DNA from: Lutjanus erythropterus
Taxonomy: Eukaryota > Chordata > Actinopteri > Lutjaniformes > Lutjanidae
Reading direction: 5' to 3'
NCBI GenBank assembly: GCA_020091685.1
Contig: CM034601.1
Coordinates: forward strand, 6,160,429 to 6,224,428
Length of the DNA: 64,000 bases
Made by a program: the position numbers and the translations under genes
The notes under the pieces: model-generated
Database searches by the model: none
What the model was told of the DNA's origin: nothing
What the model saw: only the letters and a program-made list of their open reading frames with translations
Shown here: positions 12,126 through 22,596 of the stretch, piece after piece
Numbering within the stretch: the stretch's first letter is position 1
Layout: each line of letters begins with the position of its first letter

Positions 12126-13425
12126 TAGGAGTGCAAGATGAACATAGTCTTGCTCAATTTACCCGTTACATAACATCTACTCCTTCTAAAAGGTTATTAT
12201 TGATTCCTTACGAGTCATAAACAGACACGTAGTCACTCAGCGAACATTCAGCCTCAATTTGAACCCTAATTAATGTGGAATAGGCAAACAATAACACAAG
12301 TAATGGACCAGAGTTGAAATTTCAAAGGAGGACACTGAGGCTGCGAGTAATTCAATTTAGCATGTTTCCTTCATCCCTGATAACATATCATAGTCCTTTT
12401 GTGATTTATTACAGAAAATATGTTACAAAATTCTCAGAAAAAAAGGACTGAAAAAGAGAGAGGCCATGTAAAGTAATTTTTAGTCAAAACAAACTTGTAA
12501 AGGAGCTTGTAAATGTTAGTGTTTGGTAAATTAGTTCATCATAAGGGTCTGCCAATCCATGTGCAGCTTATTCACATGCTCGAATGCACCACATTGCAGA
12601 AAGCAGAGGAGAAGCCAATACTTTCCTTCCACAGACAAGGTGGACTCAGATATGTCGCTGTGTTTTGCCAAGGACAACAACAACCTGGGAAAAGCTGTCA
12701 GAGAAATGCCAGAAAATCGCGGGCAGGCCCCAAACATATGTATCTGTGCTGTGCACTGATGATGAGGAAAACAAGGCAGATCATGACTGATGGGATCCAT
12801 CGTCTCCATGGAAAAGTCAGCATATACAATGGAAAGGTAGCTGCCGGTTCACTCAAGACAAGTTGTATGAAGGAAGTCCCATTTCCCCGCAGCCACAAGA
12901 CTGTATGACAGCTTGAACCCACTTTTTACATTCACAATGTTTATATCAGCCGGAGGAGTTTTACAAACTCAAAACTTTGTGTCTCTACATGCATTTCTAA
13001 AATACATTGATTTTCCAGATAGCAAAAGAGGCTGGGCAAATACCATGCTACTTCTCATGTGAATGAAAGTAATAGGTATTAGACCTTTACCAGAAGTGGG
13101 GATAAAAATACACCACCTTTAAGAAAAACATCCTTTACATTTTGATATTTGATGTGCATGGGTGGAAATTTTGGCCTGATTGTCGTTTTAGAGGAAGAGT
13201 AGGAGGTCCACACTAAAATTCGGCTATATTCACCAATAAATAGAAACCCAGTGTTATGCCACTTGGGCAGATATGTTGGTCTGGACCAAAGTGTAGAAGA
13301 GACAGATGGCCGAGCAGCCAGTGTTGTCATTATCTGATGCAACTGCTAGAAGAAAACACAAAAACAAAATTCTGATTTATTCACTGCATAAATACTATCC
13401 TACGTAGCATCTTAGAAATTTCAAT
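12126..13425. other. Unassigned DNA; many overlapping short frames near 12.5-12.9 kb
   Basis: At about 12513-12922 several frames are open on both strands (the longest 131 codons, plus strand). The composition is balanced, but no frame shows a domain, and overlap on both strands argues for chance. At about 13262-13300, TGGTCTGGACCAAAGTGTAG resembles part of the dispersed repeat at 13430-14085. The rest is unassigned. Confidence 0.35.
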
Positions 13426-13429
13426 CCAG

Positions 13430-14085
13430 ACCACAACCGTGAACCTCATGGTGATGCTTGAGTAAAACTCAGAGGATCATCAATGTCATGGGGATTCATC
13501 CTCTGGGCACCATGAATGTCTGTGCAAAACTTACCGGTTGATTCCATCGAGCACGGCACATTAGCGCCACGGTTCGGATCCATCCTCCGCACGGCTGCAG
13601 GCCGATTAGGTCCTCTTTCCTTGCTCTTTGTACTTCTACCATGGATAAGCAGGCTACATGGTTAAATAGTTTCTTTTCTGTCTGTCTTTATGATCATGAG
13701 TCTGCATGGGGTCTTTTATTTTGAAAATGAACCAGATTCTCCCTGACGTTTCTGTGTCCGACTTCCTGCCCATTCAATCTGTTGTGTGAACTGATGCAGC
13801 ATCCGTCAAAAACAGACTCGGTGTGTATTTGAAGCGGAGTGCAGCGGGGAGCCACTTCTGGGACGCACCATGGCGCTTCTGTTGGAATCCCAAACATTGT
13901 CTAGAATGGCCGTGCACTGCTCTGGCTGCCATAGCCTGGCCATAGCGCCACGCAGCTGTGCCTGGTGGAAATTGCGGGTTAGTGACAATTCATTCAGGAG
14001 TTGTCGAGAATGAAGTGGTGGACTGACCAACCAGCCGTCATCGTCATCCCCAGAGCCATACTGCTGGCATGGCTAAAAAACATCC
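13430..14085 (+). repeat. Dispersed fish repeat split by a nested repeat
   Basis: The left part (about 13430-13535) carries GTGAACCTCATGGTGATGC and TCATCCTCTGGGCACCATGA. The right part (about 14000-14085) carries GTTGTCGAGAATGAAGTGG, then CAGAGCCATACTGCTGGCAT and ATGGCTAAAAA. I recognise these as neighbouring segments of one fish repeat, normally less than 100 bases apart. About 460 bases (13536-13998) of a second repeat lie between them. The assignment comes from memory of the family; boundaries are good to some tens of bases. Confidence 0.5.
13536..13998 (+). repeat. Nested repeat, second copy at 46.98-47.3 kb
   Basis: It shares with 47140-47270 the blocks ATGAGTCTGCA, GCAGCATCC, AGACTCGG, CTTCTGGGAC, CACC and ATTGTCTAGAATGG, in the same order and orientation. 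Relative to the other copy it holds about 90 extra bases between GAGTCTGCA and GCAGCATCC. GC content is higher than its surroundings. No terminal repeats or coding capacity were found, so its class is unknown to me. Confidence 0.5.
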
Positions 14086-14089
14086 ATGG

Positions 14090-14840
14090 ATTTGACAGGA
14101 AAGGAACATGATTTTTTGTTTTTTCTATATTTCTTTTTGAATTGCAGTGATGTTATCATACACTCGGGCTGTATTATGTCTGTGTTGTTTGGTCCAATGT
14201 AGAGAAGCAAACAGTCACAACAGTATTGCAGGATCCAAGAATAAAAAAGGTTTTATCAAGAACTCAAGGTCATTTCTTTATCACTGCTGTACAGGGCTGC
14301 ATTGTTGGTTCTCGCAGCGTCCACTGCTCTTGAATCCAAAGCCCACGCTTCCTTTTCCAATGCCTACATATGTGTTTCTGTCATTGCTCATATGTGTTTT
14401 GGCAATAAAGATGGAAAAATAACAGATTACGAGAGAAAAGTAGGGAAGTTTGAAGGAGCTACCAGCTGCTGCATTTATATGTGCAGTCACTGCCATAGTG
14501 AAAAGTACAAGAAAGTAAAGCAGGCATTTTTAGAAGTAGATGCAGAAGTACGATTAGGCTGTATTCTAACACCACAACACTTTTTAAGTTGGAGGAATGG
14601 CTGAGTTGAGCATTCACAGTGTTTGCATTTGACATCGACAGTCAGCATTGGTTTCTTTATACCATAAACATGATCCTGAACCTTAACCACATAGCTGAAA
14701 ACTAACTAAAGACGTGGCAGATCAGAAAATACTTCCCATCACACTGTTGTATGTATCAAGAGACAGCATCTTTCACCCCAACACCCCTTATGCTTCAACC
14801 CCATGGCACAAAAATACCATGTATCCAAGTGTCTCTTGTG
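14090..14840. other. Unassigned non-coding DNA
   Basis: Open frames overlap on both strands (14147-14422 plus, 14302-14604 plus, 14281-14496 minus). The 14302 frame contains NKDGKITDYE, which superficially resembles an EF-hand loop, but nothing else about it looks like a calcium-binding protein. I make no gene call. Confidence 0.35.
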
Positions 14841-14881
14841 CTAATGCATAAAGACCACTGATCTCTTGTATGCACTTGTAG

Positions 14882-15005
14882 GAAGGAAACTGCCAGTGCA
14901 GTTGTTGAGGTTTCAGCAGCAAACCCAGCTTCTGTCTGAGCTGACAGCTGAATACCTGACAGACTGTCTGGAAGAGCAGAGAGGGAAATCTCTCAGGGAA
15001 CAATG
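14882..15005 (+). CDS. Weak candidate 3'-terminal exon, unknown protein
   Basis: A pyrimidine-poor but usable acceptor (CACTTGTAG) precedes a 40-codon frame that reads RKLPVQLLRFQQQTQLL, then a glutamate-rich helix-like tail ending at a TGA (15003-15005). AATAAA follows at 15046-15051. The peptide is leucine/glutamine/glutamate rich, which would fit a short helix at a protein's C-terminus. The frame also stays open upstream to 14844, so the acceptor is not forced. No upstream exon of the same gene could be found and the minus strand is open too. I do not recognise the product; chance is quite possible. Confidence 0.2.
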
Positions 15006-15045
15006 AGAGGTACTAGACACTCACAGGGTCTACCACTACATCTTA

Positions 15046-15051
15046 CAATAA
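15046..15051 (+). terminator. Possible polyadenylation signal AATAAA
   Basis: Canonical hexamer 41 bases after the stop codon of the candidate exon at 14882-15005. AATAAA is common by chance in AT-rich DNA, so it has weight only with that exon. Confidence 0.2.
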
Positions 15052-15524
15052 ATCTGGCCATGTCACACCTGTCTGTTTCTAATGAGTGTGGAAAGGAGAA
15101 ATAGTATAGATAGTACAGTATTTTTTCCTGTGGGGGTTTTCACCAGAGGGTCATGATGGAATCATCATCCAACCTCTCCTCATGTGAGACAATCACACTG
15201 AAAAAAACAAACAATCTGAGCAATCGCATTGACATTACAGTTATCCTGTAAATAAGTCAAATATTAAAGTCATGTTTTATTTCTTACAGACATGAATTGA
15301 AAATAAGTGATATTCAGTTTTTGATCAAAATGGTGTTCATCGTCGCCTGCCTTCATAAAGCCCGGTTTGTTCTCAACAAATGGCACATATATAACATGTC
15401 AATATCTTAAGTGATTTGGCATTTAGTATAACATAATTTTTGCTTTTTGTATGTGATTTCAATATTTCGTATTGAATTATGCAGAGATGCCATGTCACTT
15501 TACATGCAGATGTCAAAGTACTGT

Positions 15525-15765
15525 AACAGAGCCCCGAAATCTGGATATGGAGGAGGTTGGGGTGGACGGGTGGATGAAACAAACACAGGACAGTCAGTTT
15601 TGTGTCTCGTGCAAAAGTCAAAGTTGACCCCTATTAACTTTACTTAACTTTAGAAGTTTTTCCAATCCTAGCCAAGAAGTTTTATTGCATAAACCAAACT
15701 GCAACTGTTTCACAATGTTAACCATGACAAAGACCACCATCACCTAACTATTATTTTACACATTC
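15525..15765 (+). repeat. Dispersed repeat fragment (copy 1; copy 2 at 20.35 kb)
   Basis: GGATATGGAGGAGGTTGGGG, ACAAACACAGGA and TTTGTGTCTCGTGCAAAA appear in the same order at about 20362-20455. Further on, CATAAACCAAACTGCAACTG and GTTAACCATGACAAAGACC correspond to the CCTAAACC...GTTAACCAC part of the second copy at about 20600-20645. The family is familiar from fish genomes, but I cannot give its class with confidence. Confidence 0.5.
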
Positions 15766-16079
15766 AAAAAACTCATAAAATGCACTGGACTAAACAGCAT
15801 TAAATGAAAGGTGAAAAGTTTTAAATGCATTGACATGGCACATGTCCTGAAATGCTATTTATGCACCATGTTGTAAAGTCCTATTCATCAACTGTACAAT
15901 GATTGCTTGTGATTTTCTTTGATAGATAATTCCAGTTTATTACATCTTGGTCATCATCATTTGTATCACTTATGATAACCTGAGATCTGGGTACACAGCG
16001 ACTGCTGAACAGCAGTCCGACAAGACAAGAAATACGAGCAGTCAGACAATCAGACAGGTTGCAAGCATCCTGACTGTCC
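15766..16079. other. Unassigned non-coding DNA
   Basis: AT-rich, with no repeat family or open frame of note. It ends at the left border of the 16081 element. Confidence 0.4.
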
Positions 16080-16080
16080 A

Positions 16081-17167
16081 GAGGGGGGTACTACAAAGCG
16101 AGATTAATGGGTTAGTGAAGTAGGAGGAGCCTAAAGCCGGAGTTTTCAATGTTATGAAGGTGGCTGTCTTTTAACCTGGCTAGATCACCGTACTAACTGA
16201 ACTCATAACTTGGTCCAAAACAGGTTATGTTTAGAGTTTGTGATCAAATCAGCTGTAAAAAGTTCTGCCCCTTACCTAATTGTTTTCCTGACAATGTGCT
16301 TTATGAGCAACATAGATTTGCTGATGAGAGAATAAGTTATAGGCAAAGTGCCCAAGCTGTATGCTAGTAATGAAGCTGTTATGTAATTACAGCAATGCAA
16401 ACTCTACGCATCGTGATAATTTTTTCCCCGTTTGCTTCAGGTCATATCAACTCTTGAAATGTTACACATCAGATCATCCACACACTATAAAAGAATAATG
16501 AAGCAGCTGCAGACACTTTGAACAATGTTTTCAAGCTCTGCTATCAAATCTGTTTTACACTGCTGATATTGCATCTCAGAACAGTGATTTGAAAATTAAT
16601 TAGACTATCCCTTTATCGCAGACAATATTTAATCAGTAAAATTAATTTTACTTTGATTTGGACAAAAAACTAAAGTGATTTCTGCGTCTCCTTCATTATG
16701 GAACAGCTTCAGACCAATAGTATCATGTTTAAAGATTCTGTATTAAGTTCAATTGTTTATTGTATAGTTGCCAAGTTAGAAAAAAAGCAGGCATTAAGAA
16801 TGCATTAAGTCAATAAGTTATTTTCTGCCAGCATTCCTCTCTTGCCTTATTTGAAGCAACGGTGTTGCTTTTTGCTGTCATAGATTTTCATGTTCTTCAT
16901 ACTTCTCCAGTATGAGAAGTTGTTCCTCTTGACTAAAGTAGGAGTCACACGATCGCTCCGTTTCATGTGGAGGAGTCAAATGACATACTTAACCCCCCTT
17001 TTATGTGAACACGCACAGAGCCCGAGGAAGAAAACCTGGGTTAACAGAAGAAGTTGATAACCACCTGCGCGATACCTGTTATCTCTGACTGGGGTTTTGA
17101 GTTTTGTCGAAACAGTTCTTGCAAAAAAATCTTGGATATGTTGGGCTTCCTTCGTAGTACAACCCTC
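16081..17167. mobile_element. 1.09 kb inverted-repeat DNA transposon (non-autonomous)
   Basis: The left end GAGGGGGGTACTACAAAGCG and the right end, on the other strand, GAGGGTTGTACTACGAAGGA form a clear inverted repeat. CAG lies directly at both borders, so a 3 bp target duplication is possible, as in PIF/Harbinger-like elements; this is inference. The interior includes AACCTGGCTAGATCACCGTA and CAGGTTATGTTTAGAGTTTG, which I recall from a common percomorph repeat. Internal frames are short (81 codons at most), so it makes no transposase. It begins 318 bases before the coding relic at 17485. Confidence 0.65.
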
Positions 17168-17484
17168 AGGTGATCTATTTATAAACACTGTGTTTGGAGC
17201 CAAAGCTAAAAGTAAAGTCACCTTTTGTCAATAATAATGCTTTATTTAAAAAAGAAAAATATGTGCACTTTTGTGGTTTGAGCTGACTATTCATGTGTCA
17301 CCTTGTCTAACTTCTTTTTTAGTGACAACTGCATTTCCCAGAACTTGGCAATCAACTTGGTAAGTACAGTTTTATCAGTACTGGTAGGAAGGACGAGCAA
17401 AATTAAAGTAAGACCTTGGTTGTAAAAAATAAAAGAACTGATTAAAAGAGCTGAACTCTTCTTCTGAATTATTCTCTCACAAAG

Positions 17485-17793
17485 TCTGAATGACTATAAG
17501 CTACAGAGCACCTCGGATCATGAGGCCCGCTGATGAGGCCACCAGTCGCCTGATAAGGAAGCATCAGGAGGACCAGATTGTTCCCAAAGTGCCGCAGGGC
17601 TCCCTCGAGCCTCCCGCTCTCCTCAGCACCTCGCTGCAGCTCGGTGTCATGGCTCTTTGACTCAAAAAAGCTGTTCTGGACAGATGCTCTGGCAGCCATG
17701 GACCATTAGGCCACTTTCTCCCGCTTCACCTGGGACGGCACGGTGCTCTCCATCGCAGCGAAGGTCAGAGAAAAGCACATCATGGTGGAGGAG
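17485..17793 (+). pseudogene. Broken exon-like coding relic of unknown protein
   Basis: The plus strand has protein-like sequence in two frames. From ATG at 17490, 56 codons include RPADEATSRLIRKHQEDQ, VPKVPQGSLEPPALL and STSLQLGVMAL, ending at a TGA (17658). From 17659, one base on, the next frame continues with DSKKLFWTDALAAMDH, a TAG at 17707, then SRFTWDGTVLSIAAKVREKH. The join is seamless in style, so a one-base indel is likely. The block starts just after an acceptor-like pyrimidine stretch (TTCTCTCACAAAG) and ends at a donor-like GAG/GTGAAT, as a single exon would. I do not recognise the family. Since the frame is broken twice, I call it a pseudogene or decayed exon; sequence error is the alternative. 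The overlapping minus-strand frame (17469-17699) is probably a shadow. Confidence 0.5.
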
Positions 17794-17882
17794 GTGAATT
17801 GTTTCCACCAGAGTTTATGTCACAGTAGAGTAAATGTATGTGATGTTTGAGCCCACCAAAATACACAGAAATGCATTAAGCT

Positions 17883-18497
17883 TTAAAAGAGAAATCTGTT
17901 ATATATTTACTAGAGATCAAGGAAACGTGAAGTTGAATTTTAAGTAGAGAAATTTATATAACAGTCACTGGTTTTGCTTCCTCATTTGACGTTAGATAGG
18001 GTTCAAATTAATGCTGAATTTCTGCCGAATGAATAAGTGTGTGCTTATGAGTCGTAACAAATCTTTAATAATCTTCTAGAAGGAGCAGATGTTTAAAATG
18101 GTTAAATTGAGCAATATGTTAATGTAGTCTGGCAGGCAGCGAGGCAGGCAGCCACTTAACTTAAACTCTGGAGTGTGTTTTTTCAGAGCAGTGTGCTTTT
18201 GTTTTCAGGATAACAAGCTTAGCTTTACACTGATAGACGATTAACAGCTATAAACAGCTGATCAGTGTAGGGCTCATCGCTGTTTGTTATTGTCAATTTA
18301 CAATGTTGTGTACGTCTTCTGCTCCTGCAGTGTTGAGCTGAGCCTCAGTCTGGGGAGGAGGGGACAAGGGAAAACGACTCGCTTCAATCATAGATCGTAT
18401 ATCAAATAGGATTTGAACCTTAAGACTATGTCTCCAACCTGCTATTTAGACAGCTGTCTATTTTTGGATGTGTAATTTCTTCGTATTGCTCCTTCAA
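17883..18497. mobile_element. 615 bp MITE, TTAAAGGAG family (long copy)
   Basis: It begins TTAAAAGAGAAATCTGTTAT and ends TATTGCTCCTTCAA, with short inverted ends and TTAA or TCAA at the borders. Start and end match the 161 bp copy at 2104-2264, and the end also matches the fragment at 12011. The interior has a G-rich block (GTCTGGGGAGGAGGGGACAA) and no coding capacity. It sits 90 bases downstream of the coding relic. Confidence 0.65.
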
Positions 18498-19803
18498 TAT
18501 AAAAGATGACATGCAGATGTGAATGATTATATAAAAGAGCGATTAATCTCTAGATTTTGGCACTGGCAACACTTGATTGCAAGACTGTTGAAAAGTTGCA
18601 AACATAATTAATTATTCACTTTCATCAATCATCAAATTTGGAGAGCCTGTCTGATTCTTTATTAGCACAAAACTCTGTTCTGTTTATTTGCTTTTTTATC
18701 ATGACTATTTTGTCTACACACTTTCTGGATGTCTGTTTTTTTTATGTATTTTGTTTTTCTAATACCATTTTCCTTGTTGGGCTGTGTTGTCTTTTTGTTT
18801 CTTTCATCCAGTTGTGATGATGTGTTTTTACTGTCATCTTGATTGGTTTTTGTATTATTCATTCCGTTTGAGGTTTGAATCTTTAATAAGGTTCTTCTTG
18901 TTTTTTTCTCCTACACATTCCATATTTCTCTGTCTTCTTTAATCATTTCTTCTGTATATATAAATGAATGCATATTATACAGGCACTTGACAACAAGTAA
19001 AACATTTCCCAGTTTAAATGTGTTTGATCTTTAATCGGTTCCAGACATAAATTCTGCCCAGAATCCTACTAGTTCTGCCAGTTCATTTTGCATATTTAAG
19101 AGGAAAAAAACAGCTTCCTCTAAAGGCTGAAAACTCTCTTTGCATTTTTGATAGAAACGTGTACTTTGGATGTTGGATGTCTTAGATGTGGGAGTTAACA
19201 GCCCTGCTCTGGTCTCTGGTAATATGTTGTCTCCCAACTCTCCCTTTGTGCCAGCTGCCAAACTGTGCTGTTGCATCTTTTAAGAGAGCAAAATGTTTGG
19301 AGAGCAGCCAAATCTGAGACCAGCATCGCTATTTAAACGAAAAAGAGAAAAATGAAGGTAAAGAAACCCCAAAGCAGAGTCGGGCAATAAGAAAGTCTGA
19401 TAATCCCCGTATATATCAGACATCAGCGAATCACTCTTTGGATTTACACTGAACGTTTGACCAAGGTTGTGGAGTTCTTTTCTTATAATGAATGGTGCAT
19501 CCTACAACAATGAGAACTGAAAAATAAAATAAATGATGAATTTTATGAGTTCTACACATTCAAGAAATGCAGAAAAAACAACATTCCAGAGAAAACTATC
19601 ACTATTAAAAGTAACAGGAGCTCTATAGGTAACAGCTACATAAATATATTTCACCAAAACTGATAAAAGTGTCTTAATGCCCTTGTATTTATCTTTGAAT
19701 ATCAATTAAGCAATCACTGATTAATCACCAGTCTGATACAGCACCATATCACTCTCCCTTTTCACTAGCACAGGAAAAATTCAAATTAGGTCTGCAAGTT
19801 TTG
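18498..19803. other. Unassigned AT-rich DNA
   Basis: The pyrimidine-rich plus strand at about 18650-18960 gives a lysine- and asparagine-rich minus-strand frame (18662-18862) that is a composition artefact. No transposon ends, exons or RNA genes were found. Confidence 0.4.
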
Positions 19804-19876
19804 CAGACGAGGTGTGGGCTTGAGTCACATGACTTGGACTCGACAAAATCACCCAGTCCTGGTCTGGCACAGCTGC

Positions 19877-19903
19877 TACAACAACAACAACAACAACAAC
19901 AAA
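19877..19903 (+). repeat. (ACA)n microsatellite
   Basis: About nine tandem ACA units after AGCTGCT, inside the hAT-like element. Confidence 0.9.
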
Positions 19904-20063
19904 AAACACATTGTCATGCATTTCTGCGTGAGTTAATATTTGACTACTGTCTACGCTGCTCAGTCCAGAAGTTTCACCTCAAACTCAGCGTGAAATTGAA
20001 CGTTGCCAAGTCTCAGGGAGAAATATTTTGGCAGCGGTGCAAAATGCACTTAGATCTTTTAAT

Positions 20064-20095
20064 TAAAGCTACTACAAGGACTTTTTAACTGGCTA
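20064..20095 (+). mobile_element. End of the TAAAGCTACTACAAGG MITE (fragment)
   Basis: TTAAAGCTACTACAAGGACT followed by TTTTTAACTGG equals the termini at 1176-1204 (inverted) and 25823. The opposite end was not found, so this is a terminal fragment or the inner part has diverged. Confidence 0.5.
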
Positions 20096-20164
20096 ATTAC
20101 CCACAATACCCAGATCTACTTTGTCTTGAACCTATCCGACAGCATCCAATCAAGTTACAGAAGA

Positions 20165-20765
20165 GAGCCATGAAGGAGAGCGTTTCCATTCCCTACTCGT
20201 CAGATATTGATGTTTTGTCACCGCCCCTCAGCGACTCATACAGACACACACAGCGCCTGTTAGTAGCTAACGCACCAGGCTTTCAAGTGACTTCAATGTA
20301 AACCCATCGGCGGCTGTATGAGACACACCAGGCTTTCAACGTAGTATAAAGAGGGAGAAGTCTGGATGTGGAGGATTTGGGGTAGATGGGTGACTCAAAC
20401 AAACACAGGAATCTCTCCCAGGAGACTGGGGTTTGTGTCTTATGTGAAAACCAAAAAGTTATTAAAAGTTTGAAGGTACATAACATTATGCACATAAGTC
20501 ATGCTTCAGTGACATCATGTGATGTACATATAAGGTAGCGTACTACTGTAACTCCAAACGTGGTCTTATCCTAAACCTACCAAGCAGATTTTTTGTGCCT
20601 AAACCTTCCCAAAGTACAATCGACTCACAACGTTAACCACAAGTTAAAAGAGACTTTCTGGCAGCATTAGATAAAAGGTACCTGTAGGATGCTTCTAACG
20701 TGGGCCAGTGACAAAGCATTGGGACAAGCTGTGATGAGACTGGGCTGTGAAAAACTAACATGATG
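20165..20765 (+). repeat. Dispersed repeat (copy 2) inserted in the hAT-like element
   Basis: It contains TTTGTCACCGCCCCTCAGCG, GGATGTGGAGGATTTGGGG, ACAAACACAGGA, GTTTGTGTCTTATGTGAAAA, CTAAACCTACCAAGCAGA and GTTAACCACAAG. The central blocks match copy 1 at 15525-15765. The host element's landmarks lie on both sides. It has no coding capacity. Confidence 0.5.
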
Positions 20766-21119
20766 CTACGGAGCTCCAGTTGGAGAAAATTATATGAAAG
20801 ATAATTTCGTTCACGTACAAAAACTATGCAGTGTTCAACAAAAACTCAATTGCAGTATGCAAATCATGCAAAGATGGTCAGTCAAGGTTTGTATGAACAT
20901 AATTAGAAAGCTAATGCTTAGCTAATGTTAGCTAAGCAGCTAAGTAACTTTGTAAATCGATAAGCTTGGGAAACTCAGAGTTTATAACGTTGGACCTGAT
21001 TGACGATGATGAAGTTGATGTGAGACTTTCCTGTCTTGATTTGGGACTTGAGTGCAAAGACTTGGGACTTGCAAAACAATGACTCAGTCCCACTTCTGTT
21101 ATAGTATATATACTATGCA

Positions 21120-21421
21120 TTAAAGGCATAATATGCAACATTTTCCCCCAAAAAAGTATAGACCAATAATAATAATGTGTGAACATCTCTCTAAATCATC
21201 ACTTATGACCCACTAGATGTGTGTGGTGGTGGCTGTATCTGCAGACACCCTGCTGTATGCCTGTAATTTCCTTATTTTCTCATGATTATACTGCGCTCGA
21301 GACATTTTACCAACACAAAACATCAGTATTTGACGTCCTGGTGCTGAGACTCACCAATCAGCTATCTTTTTAGCTATCATTTACGAACAGCTCAGACAGA
21401 TCCTACTGATTCTACCTTTAA
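21120..21421. mobile_element. 302 bp TTAA-bounded MITE
   Basis: The left end TTAAAGGCATAATATGCAAC and the right end, on the other strand, TTAAAGGTAGAATCAGTAGG share the TTAAAGG terminus with TTAA at both borders. It starts only 20 bases after the hAT-like element ends. The short interior has no coding capacity. The terminal match is brief, so confidence is moderate. Confidence 0.45.
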
Positions 21422-22596
21422 AACTGGCATTGCTTTGAGGTGCAATCAACACAATCACAGCTGGGAAGGACCCTGATCAGCTGTGATAACTGCATTTGGT
21501 TCCTGGTAATTAAGCATCACTTGCAAGAAAGCTCTCATTTTTCACAGAGGTCACAGTTCTGTAGAAGAGTTTCTCCTACAAAACTGTCACAACAGTTTTT
21601 AATTACATCAGTATCTCAGCAGAAGCGAGGTCTTTAATTTAAACCAAACTGTCTACATTCTTTATTTACACACCTGTGTGTGCACATTTGTCTGATTAGT
21701 CACCACCTGCAGGGATCACATAACAGTTTTTGACAGCTCTAAAGCTCCTTAATTCTTAGAATTGACAGTAGATTAAGATAAGTTGATAAACTACTTTCTC
21801 TCCCAAGCCGAAAAATTAAACCAAATATGTGTCACACACTTACAGTAGGAGCGATTTCCTGTCAGCGCATTCATGACATTCATCTAGTTTGAAAATGTTA
21901 ATCTGATATCACATCCTCGAGGATTGACTCTGGCTAAATATGACACACTATTTCGTCTGGACCTAAAAAAACTCACTTTTATTGTCTGAAAGGCTTTTTA
22001 GGGTAGGATTTCTTCACTTTACGAGACAGCTTTACAGAGGAAACAGCGGAGAGACTGTGGAGCTGTTGTGATTTGTGAAAACGAAAAGCACCAGGACAAC
22101 CCGAGTGAGGGCCTCAGAGCACTTTACTGTCCTCTCCAACCTTCTAACTCTGACACGTCTTAATCTCAGCCACGTTTGAATATTGAATCCCCTTTATCCA
22201 GCATAAGTATATTAACTATTCAATGCACGCGTACTTCCTCTACAACACAACAAACGGCTCTACCTGTGTGCAGACAGTATGCATTGATTTATTGGAGGCT
22301 GGAGGTTATAGCACAGAGCTTCTGAAACTCCCTGTTCATCAAAGCAACTCCACAAGCCTTATTAATAACAACAATTAGATTATTATCAACGTGACTGGGT
22401 TTTATTGTCTGTCTTGAGTGGATCCCAGGACTGTCCTGGTTGCTGCTTTTCGACCAGCTCACGTAATTTTGTCCACAGTTTTAAAGAACATGTTAATGAA
22501 AATTAATTGGTTTCATAAGAAGAGTCTACAAGAGGTCACAGACGCTGTCCAGAGAGACTGCTGAGTTGAGAACGTCAATATTTTTGTGCTAGTTCA
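21422..22596. other. Unassigned non-coding DNA
   Basis: Short frames only. Unique-looking, fairly balanced sequence at about 22000-22480 with no transposon ends could be conserved non-coding DNA. Nothing more can be supported. Confidence 0.35.

Larger units (their letters stand above)
19804..21100. mobile_element. hAT-like MITE carrying a nested repeat
   Basis: The left end CAGACGAGGTGTGGGCTTGA and the right end, on the other strand, CAGAAGTGGGACTGAGTCAT resemble each other and the start of the truncated copy at 47519 (CAGAGGTGTGGACTTGTGTC). Interior landmarks ATCCGACAGCATCCAATCAA (20134) and CTCCAGTTGGAGAAAA (about 20774) are only about 20 bases apart at 47.71-47.74 kb but over 600 bases apart here, so roughly 20160-20765 is an insertion. 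A CAA microsatellite also lies inside. hAT membership rests on the CAG-type ends only; no clear 8 bp duplication was found. Confidence 0.5.

Noticed and set aside
13571-13581. GGTTCGGATCC as a tRNA or SINE B box
   Set aside because: It is one base from the consensus, but no A box lies at the right distance and no cloverleaf can be drawn from the surrounding sequence.
14302-14604. NKDGKITDYE as an EF-hand loop
   Set aside because: A lone ten-residue resemblance without the flanking helices or a second hand; a chance match is more likely.
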